Below the pieces are notes generated by a model. That model was not told the origin of the DNA and searched no databases. It worked only from the letters and a program-made list of their open reading frames with translations. Position numbers and translations under genes: made by a program. Shown here in pieces: positions 7,854 to 16,005 of a stretch of 64,000 bases of DNA; position 1 is the stretch's first letter; the number at the start of each line of letters is the position of its first letter. This DNA comes from Lentzea sp. NBRC 102530 (GTDB lineage Bacteria > Actinomycetota > Actinomycetes > Mycobacteriales > Pseudonocardiaceae): the NCBI RefSeq assembly GCF_030269365.1, contig NZ_BSTF01000002.1, forward strand, positions 769,259-833,258, written 5' to 3'.

Positions 7854-9044
7854 TCAGCCAGCCGGGTGGAACACGACTTTCTGAGCCCCGTGGAGCTTCT
7901 TCTGGAACATCTCGTAGGCGCGCGGCGCGTCCTGCAGCGGCAGTCGGTGGGTCGCGAAGTCGTCCACGCCGAGGGGATCGTCGTCGCCGGAGAGCAGCGG
8001 CAGGATGTCGTCGATCCAGCGGCGGACGTTGGCCTGTCCCATGTGGAGCCGGATCTGCTTGTCGAACAGCTCCATCATGGGCATCGGGTCGATCATGCCG
8101 CCGTACACGCCCGACAACGAGATCGTGCCACCGCGCCGGACCGAGTCGATGGCCGCGTACAGCACGCTCAACCGGTCGATGCCCGCCTTCTCGGTGACCA
8201 GCGCGCCCGCCGCCTGCGGCAGCAGCGCCACGAGGTTGTGCGCGAACTTGGCCGCCGGCGCGCCGTGCGCCTCCATGCCCACCGCGTCGATGACGGCGTC
8301 GGCACCACGGCCCGAGGTGAGCGCCCGGACGGCGTCGCCGATGTGGTCGTGGTCGCGGGTGTCGATCACGGTCGCGCCGTGCGCCTCGGCGCGCGCCAGT
8401 CGTTCCTGCACGAGGTCGACACCGATCACCAGTTCGGCGTCCTGGTGGCGAGCGATGCGGGCGCACATCTGCCCGATCGGCCCGAGGCCGAAGACCACGA
8501 CGGAACCGCCCCGCGGGATCTCGGCGTACTGGACCGCCTGCCACGCGGTGGGCAGCACGTCGGACAGGTAGACGAACCGGTCGTCGGGTGGCCCGTCCGG
8601 CACCTTGATCGGCCCGTACTGGGCCTGCGGCACGCGCAGGAACTCGGCCTGCCCACCGGGCACCCGGCCGTAGAGCCGGGTGTAGCCGAACAGCGCCGCA
8701 CCCTTGCCCTGGTCGGTGACCTGCGTCGTCTCGCACTGCGACTGGAGACCGCGGTCGCACATGAAGCAGTGCCCGCAGGAGATGTTGAACGGCACGACCA
8801 CGCGGTCACCGGGCTTGAGCGAGGTGACTTCGGCCCCGACCTCCTCGACGACGCCCATCGGCTCGTGGCCGAGAACGTCCCCCTCGGTCATGAACGGGCC
8901 GAGCACCTCGTACAGGTGAAGGTCCGAACCGCACAGCCCGGTCGACGTGACCCGGACGACGGCGTCGGTGGGGGACTCGATGCGCGGGTCGGGCACGGTG
9001 TCGACCCGGACGTCGCGCTTGCCGTGCCAGGTGACGGCCTTCAT
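7854..9044 (-). CDS. Zinc-dependent alcohol dehydrogenase (formaldehyde-dehydrogenase-like subgroup)
   Basis: 396-aa medium-chain dehydrogenase. Catalytic zinc ligands: G-L-C-G-S-D-L-H near res 37-44 and G-H-E-P-M-G; structural zinc loop C-G-H-C-F-M-C-D-R-G-x-x-x-x-C near res 91-105; cofactor loop G-L-G-P-I-G. The extra central insertion and the S-D-V-L-P-T-A-W segment place it with glutathione-independent formaldehyde/threonine-type dehydrogenases. The ATG at 9044 has an AGAGGAG site 6 bases upstream. A near-match SigB-type promoter lies further up. Confidence 0.9.
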   Translation of the reverse strand: MKAVTWHGKRDVRVDTVPDPRIESPTDAVVRVTSTGLCGSDLHLYEVLGPFMTEGDVLGHEPMGVVEEVGAEVTSLKPGDRVVVPFNISCGHCFMCDRGLQSQCETTQVTDQGKGAALFGYTRLYGRVPGGQAEFLRVPQAQYGPIKVPDGPPDDRFVYLSDVLPTAWQAVQYAEIPRGGSVVVFGLGPIGQMCARIARHQDAELVIGVDLVQERLARAEAHGATVIDTRDHDHIGDAVRALTSGRGADAVIDAVGMEAHGAPAAKFAHNLVALLPQAAGALVTEKAGIDRLSVLYAAIDSVRRGGTISLSGVYGGMIDPMPMMELFDKQIRLHMGQANVRRWIDDILPLLSGDDDPLGVDDFATHRLPLQDAPRAYEMFQKKLHGAQKVVFHPAG

Positions 9045-9082
9045 CAACGCTCCTCTTGGCAGAGAACGGGGTTGCGGGCCGG

Positions 9083-9107
9083 GTGCCCACGAAATCGCCG
9101 GGCAAAC
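9083..9107 (-). promoter_or_regulatory. SigB-like promoter (one mismatch) of the alcohol dehydrogenase
   Basis: Minus strand GTTT (9107-9104), 15-base spacer, GGGCAC (9088-9083): the normal form except T to C in the -10. Leader 38 bases with a proper ribosome binding site. Confidence 0.35.
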
Positions 9108-9114
9108 ACCGTCG

Positions 9115-9137
9115 CACGACCTTGTTTCAAGGTCGTG
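9115..9137. promoter_or_regulatory. Perfect 10-3-10 inverted repeat upstream of the methyltransferase
   Basis: CACGACCTTG, spacer TTT, then CAAGGTCGTG: ten complementary bases on each side. It lies between the divergent alcohol dehydrogenase and methyltransferase genes, ending 24 bases before the methyltransferase ATG. It could be a dimeric repressor operator or an RNA hairpin in the leader; no second copy was seen in the window. Confidence 0.6.
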
Positions 9138-9161
9138 GAACTGGCCGACTCGTTGTTCGTG

Positions 9162-9875
9162 ATGCTGCTCAGAGCGCGAGGTGTCTACGCGCCACAGGAA
9201 GACACGTCTTTTCTCCTGGAAGCGCTGCGCCAGGCGGCGGTTCCCGCGCGCGCCCGCGTCCTGGACATCGGTACCGGCACGGGCGCTCTCGCGCTGGCGG
9301 CGATGCGCGCCGGTGCCGCCGAGGTGACCGCTGTGGACGTCTCACGGCGTGCGGTGTGGACGGCGCGGGTCAACGCGGCGCTGCACCGGCTGCCCATCAG
9401 GGTCCGCCACGGCGACGTGCTGGACGTCGTGGGGGACGAGAGCTTCGACCTCGTCCTGGCGAACCCGCCCTACGTGCCCGCCGACCGGGCCGCGCGAGGT
9501 CCTGCACGGGCCTGGGACGCGGGGCTGGACGGCCGGGTCCTGCTCGACCCGTTGTGCGCCAGGGCGTTCGACCTGCTCAACCCGGGCGGGGTGCTGCTGA
9601 TGGTCCACTCCGCACTGTCCGGAGTGGACGAGACGGTGCGCCGGCTGCGGGACTGCGGGCTGAAGGCGGCGGTGGTGCAACGCCGCACGGTGCCGTTCGG
9701 GCCGGTGTTGCGGTCCAGGACGGCGTTCCTGGAGGAGCAGGGCCTGATCGAGCCCGGTCAGCGAGAAGAGGAACTGGTGGTGATCCGCGGTGACCGAGCA
9801 GAACCCGCGCCGGGTGACGATCGTGCCGAACGGCCCGGTGCTCGTCGAAGGTCCGGTCGAGCTCGTCACCGATGA
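9162..9875 (+). CDS. HemK2/MTQ2-like class I methyltransferase
   Basis: 237-aa SAM-dependent methyltransferase with SAM loop V-L-D-I-G-T-G-T-G-A-L and the catalytic N-P-P-Y motif (A-N-P-P-Y-V-P) that marks glutamine/adenine N-methyltransferases of the HemK family; preceded by a G-V-Y-A-P-Q-E-D opening typical of that subgroup. Target probably the side-chain amide of a protein; not provable here. ATG 9162 is chosen from the conserved opening; no good ribosome binding site is seen. The last 86 bases overlap the CDGSH gene in another frame. Confidence 0.82.
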   Translation: MLLRARGVYAPQEDTSFLLEALRQAAVPARARVLDIGTGTGALALAAMRAGAAEVTAVDVSRRAVWTARVNAALHRLPIRVRHGDVLDVVGDESFDLVLANPPYVPADRAARGPARAWDAGLDGRVLLDPLCARAFDLLNPGGVLLMVHSALSGVDETVRRLRDCGLKAAVVQRRTVPFGPVLRSRTAFLEEQGLIEPGQREEELVVIRGDRAEPAPGDDRAERPGARRRSGRARHR

Positions 9876-10017
9876 CGGCGTGACGCACACCAGCGACCGT
9901 TTCGTGGTCGCGGTGTGCGCCTGCCGCCGCAGCAAGCGCTACCCGTTCTGCGACACCAGCCACCGCAGGCGCGTCCGCAGCGACGACTCGCCCGCGTCCC
10001 ACGACGACCGCAGGTGA
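9790..10017 (+). CDS. CDGSH-type iron-sulfur protein
   Basis: 75-aa protein with one 2Fe-2S binding motif, C-A-C-R-R-S-K-R-Y-P-F-C-D-T-S-H (res 46-61), in which the family C-D-G-S/A-H is C-D-T-S-H. Three Cys and one His coordinate the cluster. Likely a small redox or cluster-transfer protein. It is translationally nested with the methyltransferase upstream and its 3' end overlaps, convergently, the iron-containing redox enzyme by 79 bases, so the three genes probably act together. Confidence 0.88.
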   Translation: MTEQNPRRVTIVPNGPVLVEGPVELVTDDGVTHTSDRFVVAVCACRRSKRYPFCDTSHRRRVRSDDSPASHDDRR

Positions 10018-10928
10018 TCGGCCAGCCGCGCCTCCAGCAGTTCCGTGGCCTGGATGCCGAACACCACGTCGGCGCGCAGTGAGGGTTCCTGCTCCAGCAA
10101 CGAACCGATGACGTCGTTGCGCATGATCTGCTCGTGCACTGCGTCGGCCTCGATGTGCTCGGTGAAGAACTCGACGCACCTCGGGTCGGCGCCCAGCCGG
10201 GTCAGCGCCTGCGCCATGCGGTGGGCACTCGGGGCCGTCGTGATCTCGGCGGCGGCGAAGTGCCCGACCAGGGCCCCGCGCAACGACCGGTGCAGGCCGA
10301 AGAGCGACATCATGTTGACGATCGCGATGGCGGGTGCCGGCACGTCGTCCAGGTAGTGCAGGTAGTCCGCCGACATGCCCGCTCCTTCGAGCAGGTCGGC
10401 GTACAGCCGCGAGTGCATCCGGTCGGCCCGTCCGCCACCGAACTCGTCGAACTCCACCGCCACCAGCGCGGCCTTCGCCCTGCCGCGCAACCGGGGGATG
10501 ACCCAGGCGTGCGGATCGGCCTCCTTGTGGTGGTAGACCGAACGATGGGCGAAGTACTCGCACATCTGGTCCCAGGTCCCGTGGTCGCGCAGGTGGTGCG
10601 ACACCCCGTTGCCGGGCACGTGTTCGACCAGCAACGCCCCCAGGGCGCCGTCCAGGTCGTCCCCACCCTCCACATCGGACCGGAGTCCGGTCAGGAAGAC
10701 GTCCTCGGCGCGCGACCGGAGCCGCAGCAGTTCCGGGTCCCACTCCCAGGCCGGGTCCACGCCGGTGAACCCGCCGTAATGCAGCTCGTACAACGTGTAC
10801 AGCGCGATGGCGAGGTCTTCGCTGTACGGATCGGCGGGCACGAACTCGATGACGCGGCCGTCCGGCGTGCCGTTCAGCGCGGCGACGACTCGTTCGGACA
10901 GAGGACCGCGAGGTGAGGGAAGCTCCAC
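9939..10928 (-). CDS. Iron-containing redox enzyme family protein (heme-oxygenase-like fold)
   Basis: 329-aa all-helical protein with spaced Glu/His residues of a heme-oxygenase-like di-iron oxidase: E-L-H-Y-G-G-F near res 40, H-R-S-V-Y-H-H-K-E-A-D-P-H near res 125-137, and H-I-E-A-D-A-V-H-E in the C-terminal third. Substrate unknown. The start is taken as GTG 10928, not the ATG further up, since a SigB-type -10 (GGGTAT) lies 9 bases before it. Same-strand upstream gene is the YbdK-type ligase; paired convergently with CDGSH. Confidence 0.85.
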   Translation of the reverse strand: MELPSPRGPLSERVVAALNGTPDGRVIEFVPADPYSEDLAIALYTLYELHYGGFTGVDPAWEWDPELLRLRSRAEDVFLTGLRSDVEGGDDLDGALGALLVEHVPGNGVSHHLRDHGTWDQMCEYFAHRSVYHHKEADPHAWVIPRLRGRAKAALVAVEFDEFGGGRADRMHSRLYADLLEGAGMSADYLHYLDDVPAPAIAIVNMMSLFGLHRSLRGALVGHFAAAEITTAPSAHRMAQALTRLGADPRCVEFFTEHIEADAVHEQIMRNDVIGSLLEQEPSLRADVVFGIQATELLEARLADHLRSSWDAGESSLRTRLRWLVSQNG

Positions 10929-10935
10929 TCCGCAG

Positions 10936-11925
10936 TCATACCCGGCGATCCAGCAGCCCAAGCACGAGAGCCAGCTCGCCGCGTTCCTCCAGCGCCGGGG
11001 TCACCCGCGAGACCAGTTCGTCCAGCACCGCGGTGGCGGGCACCCGGCACTCGCGCCACGGGTGCACCGCGGCGCCGTCGAGGCCGTACCGCGACGCCGT
11101 CCACACGGCCGCCGCGAGCACGTCGTCGCGCACCGCAGGGGGCTCGGCACCGGCCTCGACGTCCTGGCACGCGGTGTGCACGAGCGCACGGCACAGGGCG
11201 GACTGCAGCACCGCGTCGTCGACCTCGGCCGCCGCGTCCGCCACCCGGAACTCCACCGTCGGCACCTTCGTGCCGAGCCGGACGAGCCAGAACGACTGCG
11301 CGGCGTCCACGAGCGCCCCGCACGCCACCGTCCGGGCGATGTGGGCGTCGTAGTCCGCCGCGCCGGCGAACAGCGGCGGCACACCGGAGCCGGGGAAGCG
11401 GGACTGCTGCACCATCCTCCAGCTCGCGTAGCCGTGGTCGGGGGAGTTGGCGGACAGCGCCAGCAACGTCGGCAGCCACGGCCGGACGTGCCCCAGCACC
11501 GCCACTCCCGTCTCGCGGTCGGGAACTCCGACGTGCACATGGCAGCCGCACGCTTCGTAGTCCTCGACGACACCGGCGTACGCGTCGAGGATCCGGTGGA
11601 ACCGCGCGCCGGGTGAGATCACCGAGTGGGTGGCGGCCTTGCGGGGCGTGCCACGGGAAAGCAGCTCCAGTCCCTCCTCGCGGGCCGCGTCGGCGAGCAG
11701 GCCACGGGCGGTCGCCAGTTCCTCGCCGAGCTTGGCGGCGCTGGTGCACGGCCCGGTGGCCGCCTCCACCTGGGTTCCGGCCAGCTCGGCGTGGAACCGG
11801 GTGAGCGCGGTGTCCCGCACGCGCGCCAGCACCGCGTCCGCCCGCATCACCGTCCGCCCGGAACCCGCGTCGACGAGCAGGAACTCCTCTTCCACGCCGA
11901 CGGTGTCGGCACAGCGTTCTGGCAC
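10936..11925 (-). CDS. Carboxylate-amine ligase / glutamate-cysteine ligase type 2 (YbdK family)
   Basis: ATP-dependent ligase of the GCS2 family, 329 aa from GTG 11925. Motifs: V-G-V-E-E-E-F-L-L-V-D at the N terminus (nucleotide/metal binding glutamates), H-V-H-V-G (C-G-C-H-V-H-V-G near res 125), A-L-S-A-N-S-P, and R-L-G-T-K-V-P-T-V-E-F-R-V-A-D. It may make gamma-glutamylcysteine or another amide. An in-frame ATG at 11973 overlaps a GGGTAC -10 element, and GGAG lies 8 bases before GTG 11925, so the shorter form is preferred. Stop TGA overlaps the -10 of the next gene. Confidence 0.85.
   Translation of the reverse strand: MPERCADTVGVEEEFLLVDAGSGRTVMRADAVLARVRDTALTRFHAELAGTQVEAATGPCTSAAKLGEELATARGLLADAAREEGLELLSRGTPRKAATHSVISPGARFHRILDAYAGVVEDYEACGCHVHVGVPDRETGVAVLGHVRPWLPTLLALSANSPDHGYASWRMVQQSRFPGSGVPPLFAGAADYDAHIARTVACGALVDAAQSFWLVRLGTKVPTVEFRVADAAAEVDDAVLQSALCRALVHTACQDVEAGAEPPAVRDDVLAAAVWTASRYGLDGAAVHPWRECRVPATAVLDELVSRVTPALEERGELALVLGLLDRRV
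10938..10963 (-). promoter_or_regulatory. SigB/SigF-type promoter of the iron-containing redox enzyme
   Basis: Minus strand GCTT (10963-10960), 16-base spacer, GGGTAT (10943-10938), 9 bases before GTG 10928. It lies inside the end of the upstream ligase gene: the string GGGTATGA contains both the -10 and that gene's TGA stop. Confidence 0.68.
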
Positions 11926-11965
11926 CCGGCCATCTCCGCTCTTCGGGGGACTTCGTGGCGCACGG

Positions 11966-11971
11966 GTACCC
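11966..11971 (-). promoter_or_regulatory. GGGTAC -10 element before the YbdK-type ligase
   Basis: Minus strand GGGTAC with 40 bases to GTG 11925. Only a weak -35 (GTAG at 15 bases). Its position argues against use of the ATG at 11973. Confidence 0.35.
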
Positions 11972-11986
11972 ATCCCGCGCCACCGG

Positions 11987-14041
11987 CTACTCGTCGAGCT
12001 CGTCCCGGCGCGCCGCGACGGTGCGGGCGATCTCGACGAGCTTGGTGTTGAGGTGCTGGGACGTCGTGCGCAGCAGGGCGAACGCCTCGTCGGCGCTGAT
12101 GCCGAGGCGTTGCATGAGAACGCCCTTCGCCTGGCCGATGACGTCGCGGCTCTCGATCGCGCGCCGCAGTTCTGCCTGGCGCAGTCCGGCCTGTTCGGCC
12201 AGACGTGCGTGGGCGAGGGCCAGCGACCCGTGCATCGCGAGCAGCACCGCCATCCTGGCGTCCGCGCTCGACAGGCCGTCCGGACGAGCCGACCAGACGG
12301 TCAGCGCCCCGGTGCGGTCGTGCAGCGCGGTGGTGAGCAGCGCGCGGTGGCCCTGGGCGACGGCCGCCTCCGCGAACTCGGGCCACCGCTGTTCGGCGGC
12401 GACGTCGTCGCACTGGACCTGCGCGGGCGCTTCGGGCGTGGTGACGTCGAGGCAGGGGCCTCGTCCAGCGACCGCCTGGATCCCGTCGAGCTGCTCGGCC
12501 CCGGCACCGCTGGACGCCGCGGTGGTGAGTGCGTCGCCGGACCGCAGCGTCACGCTGACGAGGTCCGCCCCGGGGATCACCGCGCAGGCCGTGCGGACGA
12601 GGAACGTCAGCGCGTCCTCCGCCGTCGCGGCGCCGAGCAGCGCACCGGTGAGCGACTCGAACTGGTCGAGCACCGCCTCGGTGAGCCGGTCGTGGTCCGC
12701 CCTCGGACGCAGGCCCCGGCGTGCGGGTTCGTCGTCGTGCAGGGTCTGCCGCGGGGTGACGCCGTAGGTGGCGCGGTAGTGCGCGGCGAACGCGGCTTGC
12801 CGCTGGTAGCCCCACCGCGTCGCGATCCGGCCGACGGCGGTGTCGCCGATGTCGCCGGTGTCCGAGGCGCGCAGGTCCGCGCGGGCGCCGTCCAGTCGTA
12901 CGCGCCGCAGGTGGGCCATCGGCGTGGTGCCGAGGTGGCGCCGGAACGCCTGCTCGACGGACCGCGGGGAGACGCGTGCGGCGGCGGCGATGTCGGCGAG
13001 ACCGATCGGGCGGTCCGCGTTCGCCTCGACGAACGCGATCGCCCGCCGCACCACGCCCGCGTGCGAGTCGCGGCCGTCCAGGCCGGAAGCGCTGGTGGGG
13101 AAGGCTTTCAGCACGGCTGAGGCGAGGTACTGCGTCGCCGTCGCCACCACGAGCTCGTCGTCGCCGACACCGGGAACGGCGAGCACGTCGTCCCGCAGGT
13201 GCGCGATGGCCCGGCGCACGTGCCGCGCACCGGCCTCGTCGACCGGGCGGTGGTCCAGCAGCCGGACCGGTTCGCCGGCGACCTGCTCCAGCAGCGCGGG
13301 ATCGAACATCGTGATGCCGTAGCGGGCGCGGACGATCCGGCCGACGTAGGCGCGGTCGGGCGGTGAGAACGAGAACAGCTCACCCGCACCGAACGACCGC
13401 TCCTCCCGCCATTCCTCCACCCGATGTCCCTCGACCGTGCCCTCCTCGATGTCGCACAGGCAGATCTGCCCGAGCGGCTGCACGTCGTAGCTCATCTCGA
13501 AGGTCAGGTCGAGGCGGTCGATGCTCAGGCCGCTCGTCGCGACCCTGGTGATGTGCGCGCCGGAGGTCCCGGTGTCGCTGCCGATCCGCATCGGGGCGTA
13601 GGACGCGCTGAGGAACTCCTCGGTCACCTCCAGATCGGTGCTGTCGAACGCCAGGGTGTTCACCGCGGAGCCGAAACCACTGGTGTCCGCTGACCTCCTG
13701 GTCGCCGCGTCCGCGAGCGCCTTGGCGAACGTCTTGTGCCGGGAGAGGGCGTGCTGGGCGTCGAAGTGGTCCAGCACCGCGTCCGCCGCGCGGCTCGACG
13801 GGGCCATGACCAGCGAGCACCCGCCGCCGCGACGCAGGACGGACCCGCCGAAGCCGACGACGGCCCGTGCCATCGCCACGGACAGCAGCGTGACCTGTCT
13901 CAGGTCGAGCACGACGTGCGCGGCGTCCCCTGCCGTGGCGTTCAGCGCTTCGACGAGGGACGCGGCGTCGTGCGACACGTCGGGCAGCGCCAGCACCTGG
14001 ACGGAGCCGATCCGGCGTGCGCTGATCTCCACGTGGTGCAT
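11987..14041 (-). CDS. Four-domain regulator: STAS - AraC - GAF - ANTAR
   Basis: 684-aa soluble regulator. Order: STAS-like domain (res 1-110, V-V-L-D-L-R-Q-V-T-L-L-S); AraC ligand-binding region (130-300, Y-A-P-M-R-I); AraC/XylS helix-turn-helix (315-410, A-A-R-V-S-P-R-S-V-E-Q-A-F-R-R-H-L-G then R-W-G-Y-Q-R-Q-A-A-F); GAF sensor (440-590, R-G-P-C-L-D); ANTAR RNA-binding domain (610-675, R-D-V-I-G-Q-A-K-G-V-L-M). It could bind DNA, bind nascent RNA as an antiterminator, and exchange with a sigma-factor switch. The same domains occur as two separate genes at 57417 and 58774. Start ATG 14041 has an AGGGGA site. Divergent from the RsbW-like kinase. Confidence 0.9.
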   Translation of the reverse strand: MHHVEISARRIGSVQVLALPDVSHDAASLVEALNATAGDAAHVVLDLRQVTLLSVAMARAVVGFGGSVLRRGGGCSLVMAPSSRAADAVLDHFDAQHALSRHKTFAKALADAATRRSADTSGFGSAVNTLAFDSTDLEVTEEFLSASYAPMRIGSDTGTSGAHITRVATSGLSIDRLDLTFEMSYDVQPLGQICLCDIEEGTVEGHRVEEWREERSFGAGELFSFSPPDRAYVGRIVRARYGITMFDPALLEQVAGEPVRLLDHRPVDEAGARHVRRAIAHLRDDVLAVPGVGDDELVVATATQYLASAVLKAFPTSASGLDGRDSHAGVVRRAIAFVEANADRPIGLADIAAAARVSPRSVEQAFRRHLGTTPMAHLRRVRLDGARADLRASDTGDIGDTAVGRIATRWGYQRQAAFAAHYRATYGVTPRQTLHDDEPARRGLRPRADHDRLTEAVLDQFESLTGALLGAATAEDALTFLVRTACAVIPGADLVSVTLRSGDALTTAASSGAGAEQLDGIQAVAGRGPCLDVTTPEAPAQVQCDDVAAEQRWPEFAEAAVAQGHRALLTTALHDRTGALTVWSARPDGLSSADARMAVLLAMHGSLALAHARLAEQAGLRQAELRRAIESRDVIGQAKGVLMQRLGISADEAFALLRTTSQHLNTKLVEIARTVAARRDELDE

Positions 14042-14160
14042 CGGCCAGTTCCCCTTATGTGCTGGGTTCTCTTCACGGCCGCTGCTTGCTCAACGAGAGG
14101 TCCAGCATTCCCGACCCGGGAGTCGTTGTCGACTCGCCGCAAACGACCCGAGTATTCGTG

Positions 14161-14185
14161 GTTTAGAGCGGCCGTCACCGGGTAC
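14161..14185 (+). promoter_or_regulatory. SigB/SigF-type promoter of the RsbW-like kinase
   Basis: GTTT (14161-14164), 15-base spacer, GGGTAC (14180-14185): an exact match. Leader 38 bases. A kinase of a partner switch transcribed by the sigma factor it may hold would form a feedback loop. Confidence 0.78.
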
Positions 14186-14223
14186 ACCGGCTCGTTTGCG
14201 TCCTCGGCGGGAAAAGAGCAGCC

Positions 14224-14616
14224 ATGGCCCACCAGGTTCCGTCCGTGGTCCTGGACCTGCGCATCGACCGCGACCTGGTGCTGACGGACCTGCGGCACGA
14301 CGTCGGCAGCGCGTTGACCGGACTGGGCGAGGACCACCTCTACGACGTGTTGATCGTCGTGACGGAGCTGGTGAGCAACGTGCTCGACCACACGACCGGG
14401 CACGGCCGGGTGCGGGTGCTGCGCCGCCGCACGCCCTGCGAGGTCACGGTCGAGGTCGACGACACCTCCTCCGAGCACCCGGTCTACGGGCGCTCCCGGC
14501 TGGGCGAGCACCGGGGCCGGGGCGTGGTGATGGTCGAGGGCACCTCCAGTGCCTGGGGCATCACCCTGCTGCCCGACGACGGCAAGACCGTGTTCGCGGT
14601 GGTCCCGTGTCCCTGA
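14224..14616 (+). CDS. RsbW-like anti-sigma factor serine kinase (HATPase_c_2)
   Basis: 130-aa GHKL ATP-binding protein of the SpoIIAB/RsbW class. N box E-L-V-S-N-V-L-D-H (res 49-57) and a glycine-rich lid R-G-R-G-V-V-M-V (res 99-106); the G1 box is degenerate, as in many actinobacterial paralogues. It would bind a sigma factor and phosphorylate STAS antagonists, for example the 7346 or 59710 proteins. Expressed from a perfect SigB-type promoter and followed by a PP2C phosphatase gene. Confidence 0.88.
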   Translation: MAHQVPSVVLDLRIDRDLVLTDLRHDVGSALTGLGEDHLYDVLIVVTELVSNVLDHTTGHGRVRVLRRRTPCEVTVEVDDTSSEHPVYGRSRLGEHRGRGVVMVEGTSSAWGITLLPDDGKTVFAVVPCP

Positions 14617-14730
14617 GGAGGAACACGATCACTACCCGGTCGGGGCGATCTCGAAACCGATCTCGGGCAAGCCGGTTGAGGGGCTGCTAGACGTGGAACG
14701 CGCACAGCCGACGAGCGGGACGGAGGCGGG

Positions 14731-15933
14731 ATGACCGGGGCGGGGAGTGCGATCCGGTGGCGGGTGCTGGACGCCGTGACGGACGAGACGCTCAGGGACC
14801 TGGGCGTCGACGAGCTCCTGCGGGTGCTGCTCGACCGCGTCCGCGCGTTGCTCGCCGTCGACACCGCCACCGTCCTGCTGGTGGACCAGGACGGCGTGCA
14901 ACTGGTCGCGCGGGCGACCTCCGGCCTCGACCAGGAGGTCTTCCAGGGCGTGCGCGTCCCGCTCGGCAAGGGGTTCGCGGGCCGGGTGGCGCAGACCCTG
15001 CGCCCGGTGCAGATCGAGCGCGTCGACGAGTCCACCGTGGTCAACCCGCTGCTGTGGGAACACGGATTGCGGGTGCTGCTCGGCGTGCCGATGGTCGCGG
15101 AGGGCGAACTGGTCGGCGTCGTCCACGTCGGCAGCACCACGTCGCGGCGGTTCACCGACGAGGAGGCCGACGCGCTGCGGCTGGTCGCCGACCGCCTCGC
15201 GATGGCCGTGTACGTCAACCGGATGCGGGCCGAACGCACCGCCGCGACCCTGCTGCAGGAGAGCCTGCTCCCGTCACACCTGCCGAGCACCCAGGGCTGG
15301 GAACTCGCGGCCCGGTACGTCCCCGGCGCGGGCAACGGCGTCGGTGGCGACTGGTACGACGTGTTCGAACTGCCCGGCGGGCGCACGGGCGTGGTGATCG
15401 GCGACGTCGTCGGCAGCGGGCTGCGAGCCGCGGTCGTCATGGGCCGGTTGCGCAGCGCGTTGCGCGCCTACGCCCTGGACTACGCCGATCCCGCCGTGGT
15501 GCTGGGGAAACTGGACCGCAAGGCGAGCCACTTCGAGCACGACACGATGGCCACCGTCGCGTACGCCGTCATCGACAGGGCCGCGCGATGCATGCGCCTG
15601 TCCGTCGCCGGACACCTGCGGCCGGTCGTCGCGGTGGAGGGTCAGGACCCCGCGTTCGCGAACGTGCCCGTCGACCCGCCCGTCGGGTTCGAACTCGTCA
15701 CCGGCGGGCGCCGCGCCACCGACGTCGACCTGCCGCCGGGGACCGTGGTCGTGCTCTACACCGACGGCCTGGTGGAACGGCGCGGCGAGGACCTCGACGC
15801 CGGCCTGGAACGGTTGCGGCACACCGTCACCGCGACGGATCCGGAGGCGGTGTGCGCGCGGGTGATGGCGACGATGGTCGGCGACCAGCAGGCCGCCGAC
15901 GACATCGCGCTCGTGGCGCTCCGGCACAGCTGA
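14731..15933 (+). CDS. GAF-domain PP2C (SpoIIE/RsbU-type) phosphatase
   Basis: 400-aa cytoplasmic sensor phosphatase. GAF domain at res 20-160 (L-G-K-G-F-A-G-R-V-A, V-L-L-G-V-P-M), then PP2C-like SpoIIE domain at 185-398 with metal-binding V-G-G-D-W-Y-D-V-F, V-I-G-D-V-V-G-S-G, L-Y-T-D-G-L-V-E-R-R and A-D-D-I-A-L. Role: dephosphorylate a STAS antagonist and so release a sigma factor in response to the ligand or redox state read by GAF. Start ATG 14731 with GGAGGCGGG just upstream; 114 bases after the kinase gene, in the same direction. Confidence 0.93.
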   Translation: MTGAGSAIRWRVLDAVTDETLRDLGVDELLRVLLDRVRALLAVDTATVLLVDQDGVQLVARATSGLDQEVFQGVRVPLGKGFAGRVAQTLRPVQIERVDESTVVNPLLWEHGLRVLLGVPMVAEGELVGVVHVGSTTSRRFTDEEADALRLVADRLAMAVYVNRMRAERTAATLLQESLLPSHLPSTQGWELAARYVPGAGNGVGGDWYDVFELPGGRTGVVIGDVVGSGLRAAVVMGRLRSALRAYALDYADPAVVLGKLDRKASHFEHDTMATVAYAVIDRAARCMRLSVAGHLRPVVAVEGQDPAFANVPVDPPVGFELVTGGRRATDVDLPPGTVVVLYTDGLVERRGEDLDAGLERLRHTVTATDPEAVCARVMATMVGDQQAADDIALVALRHS

Positions 15934-15937
15934 CCAG

Positions 15938-16001
15938 GTCCGGCACGGTCGCCGGGTAGGAGGCGCCCGACTGCCGCCGTCGCCCGCCGGACGTGCCGGA
16001 C
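15938..16001. terminator. Bidirectional stem-loop between convergent genes
   Basis: GTCCGGCACG (15938-15947) pairs perfectly with CGTGCCGGAC (15992-16001); the 44-base interior can pair further (CGGG/CCCG). It lies between the stops of the phosphatase and the glycosyltransferase, as expected for a shared terminator. No T-run follows, normal for high-GC actinobacteria. Confidence 0.55.
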
Positions 16002-16005
16002 AGGG

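Noticed and set aside
11926..11973. ATG 11973 as start of the YbdK-type ligase
   Set aside because: The ATG overlaps a GGGTAC element and the first 16 residues do not resemble the family; GTG 11925 has a ribosome binding site.
15954..15959. GGGTAG on the plus strand
   Set aside because: It lies inside a terminator hairpin, has no GNNT -35 and no gene follows on that strand.
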